Shown: one piece after another, positions 25,626 through 32,369 of the stretch
Numbering within the stretch: the stretch's first letter is position 1
How the letters are laid out: each line of letters opens with the position of its first letter
Source of the DNA: an uncultured Lachnospiraceae bacterium
GTDB lineage: Bacteria; Bacillota; Clostridia; Lachnospirales; Lachnospiraceae
NCBI GenBank assembly: GCA_930972465.1
Contig: CAKNHF010000033.1
Coordinates: forward strand, 1 to 32,860
Reading direction: 5' to 3'
Length of the DNA: 32,860 bases
The notes under the pieces: generated by a model
Told to the model about the DNA's origin: nothing
The model's input: the letters and a program-made list of their open reading frames with translations, nothing else
The model's database searches: none
Made by a program: the position numbers and the translations under genes

Positions 25626-27404
25626 TTAATCAAAAGAAATATGCAGTTTCCTTAGGTCCTCGAGCCTGCGCTTTTCCCCCATCAGACGCTGCAGCCCGGC
25701 CATATCCGTCGGATCGAGATGCAAAGTCTGATAGTCAATACTGTAGGCCTTGACCCGTAGTATCGTTTCCTTGAGAGCCTGTTCTCTCTCTTCCTTTGTC
25801 TTGAGTTCTCTTATCCTTGTATTAAACAGCGCCGCAGCTTTCCTGTGTTCCTCTTCTTCTGTGAAATGATCCAGAATTCTGGCCGGATCGAGCTTTCCGC
25901 CCTCTCTGTACTGCTCAAAAAGAAGCCGAGCCACTGTCCTGTAAAGCTCTTCCGTAAAGTCATCCGGCGTGATAAAGCTGCTGATCTTCTCATAAATCCG
26001 GACATCATCGATCATCCAGGTAAGCAGCACTTTCTGAGAGGTGAGAATCCCGTCCTCTTTCCCTTTTTCACGGCCTTCCGCCTTCTTCGGACGCTCCACC
26101 GGCTTTGCCATGCCGGAACTCACAGCGGTTTTTGCAACGAGCTTTTCCAGGCTCTCACGGCTCACCTTATATGCGGATGCAACGGCGTCAATGTAATTTT
26201 CCCGTTCAAGCTCGTCTTCGAACTCCATGAGCCTTCTTGCTGCTTCTCTGAAAAATGCAGTCTTTCCTTCCGGCGAATTCATATCATATCCTCTCGCGAG
26301 GACTTCCAGAGTAAACATAAATCCGTTTCGGGCCTCTCTGATCCGCTTTTCGTACTCCTCAGCCCCCAGATTCTTAATAAATTCATCCGGATCCTTGTAG
26401 GGATCCATCCGTATGACTTTTGCCGAGATTCCGGCCTCTCTCAGAATGGGAACAGCCCGCAGGGCCGCCCTCGTACCCGCATCGTCGCTGTCGTATGTAA
26501 GATATACTTCCTGTACATATCTTCTGATAAGAGAAGCATGTCCCGGAGTCAGCGCAGTTCCGAGCGATGCCACCGCGTTGGTGAATCCCGCCTGATGGAG
26601 CGCTATCACATCCATATATCCCTCACAGAGAAGGAAATAAGGTTTTCGTGACGTCCTGGCCCGATTCAATCCGTACAGATTCCGGCTCTTGTCAAACACC
26701 GGTGTCTCGGGCGAATTCAGATATTTCGGCTTAGCGTCACCCATGACACGGCCTCCGAATCCGATCACCCTGCTGTTTACATCCATAATCGGAAACATCA
26801 CTCTGTTCCAGAACTTATCATATACCCCATGCCGTTCATCCGTACTTATCAATCCTGCCTGACGAATCAGCTCTTCGCTGTATCCCTTTGATCTCAGATA
26901 TTTATAGAGATCGTCACTGAACTTGTTGGAATATCCAAGTCCGAATGCCGTGATCGTTTTGTCTGAGAGCTGTCTGTCTTTCAGATATGTATAAGCCGCA
27001 TTTCCCCGTTCAGACTTGAGCTGAACATAAAAGTACTTTGCGGCCAGTTTGTTTATCTCCAGAATCGATGCCTTCAGGTCTGCTTTCTCTTTTGCTTCCT
27101 TCGAGTATTCCATTTCCGGGAGTTCAACCCCCGCTCTGTCTGCGAGATACTTTACTGCCTCAACGAATGAAAAATTCTCGTACTCCATAAGAAATGTAAA
27201 CACATTACCGCCTGCCCCGCATCCGAAACAGTAATACATCTGTTTCTGTCTGCTGACAGAAAAAGACGGTGATTTTTCATTGTGAAAAGGACAGAGCCCG
27301 AAATATGAGCTGCCTTTTTTCTGCAGTTTTACATAGCCGGAAATCACATCTACTATATCATTTCTTGTCCTTACTTCTTCAATCAGTTCTTCTGAATAGT
27401 ACAC
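25626..27404 (-). CDS. dnaG: DNA primase
   Basis: DnaG makes RNA primers at the replication fork. The 592-aa protein has the N-terminal zinc finger (C38, H41, C59, C62). The RNA polymerase core with the Toprim fold follows, with EGYMD at 261-265 and the metal-binding DSDDAG at 305-310. The C-terminal helicase-binding part (from about 430) is poorly conserved and charged, as usual. The start codon is GTG, with GGGAGG 6 nt upstream. It sits between dgt and rpoD. A Spo0A-box-like and sigma-H-like sequence lies just upstream. Confidence 0.97.
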   Translation of the reverse strand: MYYSEELIEEVRTRNDIVDVISGYVKLQKKGSSYFGLCPFHNEKSPSFSVSRQKQMYYCFGCGAGGNVFTFLMEYENFSFVEAVKYLADRAGVELPEMEYSKEAKEKADLKASILEINKLAAKYFYVQLKSERGNAAYTYLKDRQLSDKTITAFGLGYSNKFSDDLYKYLRSKGYSEELIRQAGLISTDERHGVYDKFWNRVMFPIMDVNSRVIGFGGRVMGDAKPKYLNSPETPVFDKSRNLYGLNRARTSRKPYFLLCEGYMDVIALHQAGFTNAVASLGTALTPGHASLIRRYVQEVYLTYDSDDAGTRAALRAVPILREAGISAKVIRMDPYKDPDEFIKNLGAEEYEKRIREARNGFMFTLEVLARGYDMNSPEGKTAFFREAARRLMEFEDELERENYIDAVASAYKVSRESLEKLVAKTAVSSGMAKPVERPKKAEGREKGKEDGILTSQKVLLTWMIDDVRIYEKISSFITPDDFTEELYRTVARLLFEQYREGGKLDPARILDHFTEEEEHRKAAALFNTRIRELKTKEEREQALKETILRVKAYSIDYQTLHLDPTDMAGLQRLMGEKRRLEDLRKLHISFD

Positions 27405-27440
27405 GTCCTGCCTCCCAAAAAAGAATGCCCTATCTTATAT

Positions 27441-27467
27441 ATTCGACAAAAGTTTTTACTTTCCTTT
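27441..27467 (-). promoter_or_regulatory. Possible sigma-H-type promoter and Spo0A box before dnaG
   Basis: On the minus strand AAAGGAAAG (27459-27467), an 11-nt spacer (27448-27458) and GTCGAAT (27441-27447) fit the B. subtilis sigma-H pattern RnAGGAwWW-N11/12-RnnGAAT with one mismatch. TTTGTCGAA (27450-27442) also equals the 0A-box consensus. The site is about 37 nt before the GTG start. No comparable sigma-A promoter was obvious in this 69-nt gap. Confidence 0.4.
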
Positions 27468-27473
27468 AATTTT

Positions 27474-28475
27474 TCAAATTTTCCATGATTCCGGGACAAA
27501 ATATTCTTCGAACTTCTTTACTGCATATGAATCGGTCATTCCGGCGATATAGTCGCATACAATCTGTTCTCTGCTGTTGTCGGGAACCGACAGGGCGTTC
27601 AGATACTGCTGCGGCAGAACTTCAAGATGTTTTACATAATACTCAAAAAGCTGTTCAATCATATGTACTGCCTTATCCTCTTCCCCTTTCGCTTTCGGAT
27701 TCAGATAAACATTCTCAAACATGAATTTTCGGAGATCTGACATGGCTTTTCCGACCGGTTCTGACATTCGGATCTCAGGCCGGTCCATACTCTGAGTGAT
27801 CACATCATGAACCATGGTGTTTAGCCTTTCCTTGCAGGAATTTCCAAGCACTTCACGGATCTCAGAGGGAATATCCTCTTCCGTCAGTATTCCGCCCCTG
27901 ATGGCATCATCCATATCATGATTGATGTAGGCAATCTTGTCCGAAAGACGGAGCACCTGCCCTTCAAGCGTATGAGGGTGTCCGGAAGTCTTATGATTCA
28001 ATATTCCGTCTCTCACTTCCCATGTCAGATTCAGACCTCTCCCCTGCTTCTCAATACATTCCACTACCCTCAGACTCTGTCTGTGATGTGAAAAATGATA
28101 TACATGGTTCAGCGCTTTTTCTCCGGCATGTCCAAAAGGAGTGTGGCCGAGGTCATGTCCGAGAGCGATCGCTTCCACAAGATCTTCATTCAGTCTGAGT
28201 GCCTTTGCTATGGTACGGGCATTCTGCGAAACTTCCAGCGTATGTGTCAGTCTCGTCCTGTAATGATCTCCTTTCGGCAGGAGAAACACCTGTGTTTTCT
28301 GCTTCAGTCTCCGGAATGCTTTGCAATGAAGTATCCTGTCTCTGTCTCTCTGGAAGACAGGGCGGATATCGCACTGTTCTTCATCCCGCTCACGCCCGCG
28401 CGAATTTCGGCTCAGTGTGGCATACGGACTTAAGTACTCTTCCTCTCTTGCTTCAAGCTGTTCTCTTATCGTCAT
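27474..28475 (-). CDS. dgt: dGTP triphosphohydrolase-like HD-domain protein
   Basis: The 333-aa product is of the dNTPase family that hydrolyses dGTP or other dNTPs to deoxynucleoside and triphosphate. The HD metal site is visible: TRLTHTLEVSQNARTIA (first His), then ALGHDLGHTPFGHAGE. RDRILHCKAFRRLKQKTQVF in the N-terminal part is diagnostic. It is shorter than E. coli Dgt (about 505 aa) and matches the short clostridial type that precedes dnaG. I start at the ATG at 28475, with AAGGAG 10 nt upstream; the in-frame GTG at 28484 is only 1 nt from that site. Substrate preference is not readable from sequence. Confidence 0.92.
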   Translation of the reverse strand: MTIREQLEAREEEYLSPYATLSRNSRGRERDEEQCDIRPVFQRDRDRILHCKAFRRLKQKTQVFLLPKGDHYRTRLTHTLEVSQNARTIAKALRLNEDLVEAIALGHDLGHTPFGHAGEKALNHVYHFSHHRQSLRVVECIEKQGRGLNLTWEVRDGILNHKTSGHPHTLEGQVLRLSDKIAYINHDMDDAIRGGILTEEDIPSEIREVLGNSCKERLNTMVHDVITQSMDRPEIRMSEPVGKAMSDLRKFMFENVYLNPKAKGEEDKAVHMIEQLFEYYVKHLEVLPQQYLNALSVPDNSREQIVCDYIAGMTDSYAVKKFEEYFVPESWKI

Positions 28476-28510
28476 CGGCGGCACACTCCTTATACTTTCA
28501 ACTTTGTCTG

Positions 28511-30046
28511 TTATTTTTCCTTTATCCTTGCTTCAATCGCTTTGACCGCAGTCTCAAGCACCTTGACTCTCGCATAATATTTACTGTTTCCTTCTACCAC
28601 AACCCATGGAGCATAGTCTGTTGATGTTCTGAGAAGCATTTCATTGACAGCATCTTCATACTGATCCCATTTTTCTCTGTTTCTCCAGTCCTCGTCCGTG
28701 ATCTTCCACTGTTTCTCAGGGTTTTCCTGTCTCTCGCGGAATCTTCTCTCCTGTTCATCCTTATCAATATGCATCCAGAATTTAATAACGACAGCGCCTG
28801 CATCATAGAGATCCTTCTCCATATCATTGATTTCTTTATACGCTCTCTGCCATTCTTCCTTTGTACAAAAGCCTTCAATCCGCTCAACCATTACACGCCC
28901 GTACCATGTTCTGTCAAAGATTGCCACGTGGCCGGCCTTCGGCATAGCTCTCCAGAAACGCCACAGATAATGATGCGCCTTTTCAATATCATTCGGAGAT
29001 GCCGTCGGATTCACAGCATATCCGCGGGGATCCATGCGCTCTGTAAGCCGCTTGATCGCCCCTCCCTTTCCTCCGGCGTCCCATCCCTCAAATCCAAGAA
29101 CAACAGGGATCCTTCTCCGGTAAAGCTCGCCATGCAGTTTCTCCAGCTTCTTCTGCAGTTTCTCCAGTTTTTCCCTGTACTCTTCTCTTGTATAGGAAAG
29201 GGAAAGATCGGCCTTTGAAAGTATGGAGACCTGAAGCGCTTTCATTTCTCTGTCCGCTTCACGAGCGACCTCGGCCGCCTCCATAATTCCTTCCGAAGGC
29301 TGCTCCGCAGCTTCCGCTTTTGCTTTTGCCTTCTGAACTTTTTCAATCTGGTCGGCCAGAGCTTTTACTACAGTGGTATATATTTTCACTGTAGCGAACC
29401 TGCGGTCCATGGATTCGATGATTGTCCAGGGAGCGTAGTCTTTATCCGTCTTAAAGAGCATATCCTCCATCATGGCCGCGTACTCGTCATAGTGGGCGTT
29501 GCGCTCAATGTCGCCCTGGGTCACACGCCATACCGTCTCCTTGTTCTTCTGCAGTTTTTCAAACCTCTTTTTCTGCTCTTTTTTATCAATGTCTAGGAAA
29601 AGTTTAATGATCACATTACCGTCATCCGCAAGCTGTTCTTCAAAAGCATTAATTGAATGAAAAGCTGCCGGAAGATCCTTTTCCTTTGTGCGCTTTTCAA
29701 ACCTGTCAATCAGCACGCGCCGATACCAGCTGCCGTCAAATATGGCAATCCTTCCCCTCTCCGGCGTCTTGGTCCAGAATCTCCAGAGGAACGGATGCAT
29801 GCGCTCCTCCTCAGTCTCATTTTTAATCGGATATACCTGAAATCCTCTCGGATCCATACTCTGAATAAGACGTCCGATCTGCAGACCCTTTCCAGATGCG
29901 CCAAACCCCTCGAACACAATGATGACAGGAATCTTAAGTTCCTTGCATTGTCTCTGGAGCTGTCCGATACGCACTTCAAGACGCTCCATTTTATTTTTAT
30001 ACTCCTCCTTTGATAATTTCTTCGTTAAATCCACTTTTTCTAACAT
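28511..30046 (-). CDS. Tandem-domain polyphosphate kinase 2 (polyphosphate:AMP phosphotransferase type)
   Basis: The 511-aa protein has two PPK2 domains. The C-terminal one (about 285-505) is intact: Walker A GWDAGGKG at 321-328 and Walker B FDRTWYGRV at 377-385. The N-terminal one (about 10-235) is altered at both: GFGASGKG at 47-54 has Gly for the conserved Asp, and FDGSWYRRV at 103-111 has Gly for the conserved Arg. This matches the class II (Pap-like) two-domain design, where the C-terminal half is thought to be the catalyst, phosphorylating AMP to ADP with polyphosphate. A charged Ala/Glu/Lys linker joins them. CGGAGG precedes the ATG. The dgt gene starts 35 nt downstream, so co-transcription is possible. 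Confidence 0.9.
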   Translation of the reverse strand: MLEKVDLTKKLSKEEYKNKMERLEVRIGQLQRQCKELKIPVIIVFEGFGASGKGLQIGRLIQSMDPRGFQVYPIKNETEEERMHPFLWRFWTKTPERGRIAIFDGSWYRRVLIDRFEKRTKEKDLPAAFHSINAFEEQLADDGNVIIKLFLDIDKKEQKKRFEKLQKNKETVWRVTQGDIERNAHYDEYAAMMEDMLFKTDKDYAPWTIIESMDRRFATVKIYTTVVKALADQIEKVQKAKAKAEAAEQPSEGIMEAAEVAREADREMKALQVSILSKADLSLSYTREEYREKLEKLQKKLEKLHGELYRRRIPVVLGFEGWDAGGKGGAIKRLTERMDPRGYAVNPTASPNDIEKAHHYLWRFWRAMPKAGHVAIFDRTWYGRVMVERIEGFCTKEEWQRAYKEINDMEKDLYDAGAVVIKFWMHIDKDEQERRFRERQENPEKQWKITDEDWRNREKWDQYEDAVNEMLLRTSTDYAPWVVVEGNSKYYARVKVLETAVKAIEARIKEK

Positions 30047-30126
30047 AACTTTTCCTCCGGTTCATTATTCAGATATTATTGACGGGTTTCTATAAATTAT
30101 TGTAATTATATCATACAAATTAAAGT

Positions 30127-30162
30127 AAAAAAGGAAAAATCTCCATAAGATTCTTCCTTTTT
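30127..30162 (-). terminator. Rho-independent terminator after the minus-strand XRE gene
   Basis: The stem pairs AAAAAGGAA and AATCT (30128-30142) with AGATT and TTCCTTTTT (30148-30162), with one A-C internal mismatch and a 5-nt loop. The minus strand continues into a T-run, about 22 nt past the XRE stop. Confidence 0.8.
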
Positions 30163-30184
30163 CGAAATAATTTGTATTATTCAG

Positions 30185-30532
30185 TTATTTTCTGCCTTTT
30201 TCATCATCCAGTTGTTCCATAAGTCTGCAGATCAGTTCCTGATTGATCCTGTCAAGTCTTTCAAACCGACGGCAGAAATCTATATTCCGCTCTGTCATAC
30301 CCTCCACTTCAATCCGGTACTCCTCTGTCATTCTGACATCAGACAGTTTCAGTATATAATCCGCTGACACATGGAAAAATTTTGAAAGATGTACCAGTAT
30401 ATCTGCCGGAAGGGAATTGTTCCCGCTTTCAATTCTGCTGATTGTCTGCTGAGAAACGCTGATCTTTGCTGCAAGTTCACTCTGCTTCAGCCCTCTCTCT
30501 TTCCGCAGTTCTCTTACCCGGTTATCCAACAC
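30185..30532 (-). CDS. Small XRE-family HTH regulator (Cro/CI type)
   Basis: The product is about 115 aa. A lambda-repressor-like HTH occupies residues about 5-60 (RVRELRKERGLKQSELAAK, then VSQQTISRIESGNNSLP). A helical, charged C-terminal tail (about 65-115) without a recognised domain follows; it may dimerise. I start at a GTG at 30532 (7 nt after AAGGGG). An alternative GTG is 6 nt upstream. The frame stays open to 30616, but that part has no HTH homology and no ribosome site. It is divergent from a second XRE gene 143 nt away and ends in its own terminator. The target is unknown. Confidence 0.82.
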   Translation of the reverse strand: MLDNRVRELRKERGLKQSELAAKISVSQQTISRIESGNNSLPADILVHLSKFFHVSADYILKLSDVRMTEEYRIEVEGMTERNIDFCRRFERLDRINQELICRLMEQLDDEKGRK

Positions 30533-30587
30533 ATTCACGCCCCTTAATATTCTATACTCTATTTTACCTAATCCCAAAGGCTGTGCT

Positions 30588-30651
30588 ATCCATATTCCGG
30601 GTATGTGTGAACTCATATTTTCAGTATCAGCTTTCTGTGTCGGATATGGAT
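30588..30651. promoter_or_regulatory. Mirrored half-sites between the two XRE genes
   Basis: ATCCATAT (30588-30595, followed by TCCG) and its exact complement ATATGGAT (30644-30651, preceded by CGG) flank the divergent region, 48 nt apart. They could be operator half-sites for one or both regulators. No convincing consensus promoter was found beside them. Confidence 0.35.
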
Positions 30652-30675
30652 GATAAAATGTAGAGGGTGATCAAA

Positions 30676-30915
30676 ATGCTGTCCAATACGATCGGGAACA
30701 ATATAAAAAGACTCAGGATAAAATATCGGATGAATCAGGAACTTCTCGCAGAAAGACTCAACATACGCCGACAGACTATTTCTTCATACGAACGCGGAAA
30801 CAGTGTACCGGATATTTATACGCTGATCCGGATTGCTGATATATTTAATGTAACACTTGACGAACTTGCAGGAAGAGAACCGAACGGAGAGAACTGTAAA
30901 AAGAAAAAGCTCTGA
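30676..30915 (+). CDS. Very small XRE-family HTH regulator
   Basis: The 79-aa product is almost entirely one HTH domain (about residues 4-62): IGNNIKRLRIKYRMNQELLAERL, then RRQTISSYERGNSVPDIYTL and ADIFNVTLDELAG. The short Lys-rich tail ends KKKKL. Such single-domain regulators are common beside mobile elements and in toxin-antitoxin or immunity control, but no partner is evident. I start at the ATG at 30676, with GAGGGTG upstream; a GTG at 30667 overlaps that site. The stop codon lies within the downstream terminator hairpin. Confidence 0.85.
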   Translation: MLSNTIGNNIKRLRIKYRMNQELLAERLNIRRQTISSYERGNSVPDIYTLIRIADIFNVTLDELAGREPNGENCKKKKL

Positions 30916-30930
30916 AAATCAGAGCTTTTT
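30904..30930. terminator. Bidirectional terminator between XRE gene and tRNA-Leu
   Basis: A perfect 12-bp stem (30904-30915 with 30919-30930) with an AAA loop has A-run and T-run flanks on both strands. It serves the plus-strand XRE gene and the convergent tRNA gene, whose 3' end is 6 nt away. Confidence 0.92.
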
Positions 30931-30935
30931 ACTAA

Positions 30936-31019
30936 TGCGGAAGATGGGACTTGAACCCACACAGCTCGAAAGCTACAAGATCCTTAGTCTTGCTCGTCTG
31001 CCAGTTCCGACACTTCCGC
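30936..31019 (-). tRNA. tRNA-Leu with anticodon AAG (codon CUU)
   Basis: On the minus strand the acceptor arms GCGGAAG and CTTCCGC pair fully. The D-stem TCG/CGA encloses a loop with GG. The anticodon stem CAAGA/TCTTG encloses the 7-nt loop CTAAGGA (30987-30981), so positions 34-36 read A-A-G. A class II variable arm (AGCT-TTCG-AGCT) and a T-arm with TTCAAGT follow. Discriminator base 73 is A, as for leucine. The CCA end is not encoded. Length is 84 nt. The A34 anticodon is unusual for a bacterial leucine tRNA. Confidence 0.93.
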
Positions 31020-31071
31020 ATTCCATATAATCCATGGTCATCAGTTTTCTTTTCTGCTGACCACAGGTGAT

Positions 31072-31100
31072 ATAATACTATTTTACCCAGGAAATGTCAA
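31072..31100 (-). promoter_or_regulatory. tRNA-Leu promoter
   Basis: On the minus strand TTGACA (31095-31100), a 17-nt spacer and TATTAT (31072-31077) lie upstream of the tRNA, with transcription expected near 31065 and a 5' leader of about 45 nt. Confidence 0.85.
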
Positions 31101-31224
31101 CCGGATTTCAGAAAAAAGATAAAGTTCGAAAGTTGTTGTATTTTTTGCAAAATTACCGAAAATTCCGACATTTTTTCTTTTAACATTTTTCACCAGTATA
31201 TTTCTTGTCTGACTATCCTTCTGT

Positions 31225-31256
31225 ATTAAAAAAAGTCCTGTGTAATCGGGACTTTT
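31225..31256 (-). terminator. Probable terminator for the methyltransferase/response-regulator transcript
   Basis: AAAAGTCCTG (31231-31240) pairs with CGGGACTTTT (31247-31256) with one G-T pair and a 6-nt loop. On the minus strand it is followed by a run of T. The nearest upstream minus-strand gene is the methyltransferase remnant, 171 nt away. Confidence 0.75.
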
Positions 31257-31287
31257 CTGTGTTAGGACGTCACACTGATAGCGGAAC

Positions 31288-31357
31288 GTGCATTTCTCAC
31301 GGCTTTACTTTACGGTTACGCTTAGAGCAAAAGCCGTGAGAAAATGAGAATTTGCAC
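31288..31357. repeat. Large imperfect inverted repeat, possible element end
   Basis: The left arm GTGCATTTCTCACGGCTTT (31288-31306) is repeated inverted at 31330-31357, where the right arm carries a 10-nt insertion. TCTCACGGCTTT and its complement are a perfect 12-bp core, and the spacer is 23 nt. No T-run follows, so it does not look like a terminator. It lies between the terminator and the methyltransferase remnant. Confidence 0.6.
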
Positions 31358-31427
31358 CAGTTTATAATTTTGGCTTTAAACACTACTGTTAATTGGAAAA
31401 AAGAAAATATATTCTTTGTAATGGTTG

Positions 31428-32348
31428 TTATGCAGCAGTTTTGCTTTTACGATAAGCTTCTCGTATGTCCGCAATGGATTTTGGACTACCATCTCGAATT
31501 ACATACCAATAGTCGAAACCATTTAATCGACTTGCTTTAACCCCTTTCATTTTGGCTGCGCATGAATGCATATCGATAATCTCACCATTACATTTCAACT
31601 TTCCATCTGCAAGCAGTTTCGCGACGGGTTGTCCATCTTTAAAACAAAAATTTTCACCCTCAATAAAGAATTTTTCTGATATCATTTCCTTCATGCTTAC
31701 TTTTAAAGGTTTTTCATCGTATTCAGCACGAGCAATTGGTGAATCTTCGAATTTGGTATTTTCTAGGCGTATTTTGCCATAATAGCAATATTTTTCTTCT
31801 TTTTCTATCATCACATATTTACGTCCATACTTTTTAGCAACGGCACCTGTAGTCATAGTTCCAGCAAAGGGATCTAAAACAATATCTCCCTGTCTGGAAG
31901 AAATTAGAATGATTCTTTTTATCAGTTCTTCGGGTTTTTGCGTATTATGTAGCTTATTTCCGGCATCATCCTTCAGGCGCTCACTTCCAGTACATAGACT
32001 AATATTCCATACGGATCCCAGTTGTTTTCTTCTTCCTTGTTCAAAATCATCCACGGAAATTGTATCTGTATTAAGTTCTTTAGCGGTTTTATAGTTAAAT
32101 GTGAATTTTGAACTTTTACTTTTTGTTGCCCAAATGAGAGTTTCATGGCTATTATTAAGGCGTGTCCCCATAAAATTCGGTGCTGGGTTTCTCTTGTGCC
32201 AAATCACATCGTTGACAAACCAATAATCCAAACAAGAAAAATCTTCACTGGCGGCGACGCCCCGCAAGATTTTCTGATGGAAATCAGTTTTACTCATTGG
32301 GTTAATCTGCTCAATACATTTTTCGACATTGATTACGCTTTTTTCCAT
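31428..32348 (-). pseudogene. HinfI-like adenine DNA methyltransferase, N-terminally truncated, with RAMA domain
   Basis: From about residue 41 the 306-aa frame matches beta-class N6-adenine methyltransferases such as HinfI/CcrM: NDVIWHKRNPAPNF, SHETLIWATKSK, SVWNISLCTGSERLKD and HNTQKPEELIKRI. The C-terminus (about 221-302) is a RAMA domain ending GFDYWYVIRDG. The expected N-terminal part with the catalytic DPPY motif is missing. The first 40 or so residues do not resemble the family, and the response regulator lies directly upstream. SAM motif I reads DPFAGTMTTG, with Met for a conserved Gly. It is therefore probably inactive. GGAGGAG precedes the ATG at 32348, so it may still be translated. 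It is more AT-rich than the core genes. Confidence 0.8.
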
Positions 32349-32369
32349 CAATCTAATCTCTCCTCCAAG

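Larger units (their letters stand above)
31101..31427. other. Non-coding stretch upstream of tRNA-Leu
   Basis: No credible gene was found on either strand in these roughly 330 nt. The left part (31101-31224) is very AT-rich with no recognised signal. The right part holds a terminator hairpin (31225-31256) and a large imperfect inverted repeat (31288-31357). It marks the passage from core genes to the accessory-looking right end. Confidence 0.6.

Noticed and set aside
24192-25655. Long open frame (487 codons) on the plus strand antisense to rpoD
   Set aside because: It mirrors highly conserved rpoD codons, has no ribosome site or recognisable domain, and its composition is that of an antisense shadow.
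30533-30616. Longer N-terminus for the minus-strand XRE regulator
   Set aside because: The extra residues have no ribosome site, lie before the HTH and occupy the likely control region; a GTG with AAGGGG at proper spacing exists at 30532.
31021-31427. tRNA-targeted integration of a mobile element
   Set aside because: The accessory DNA lies on the 5' side of the tRNA, no integrase is present and no repeat of the tRNA 3' end was seen.
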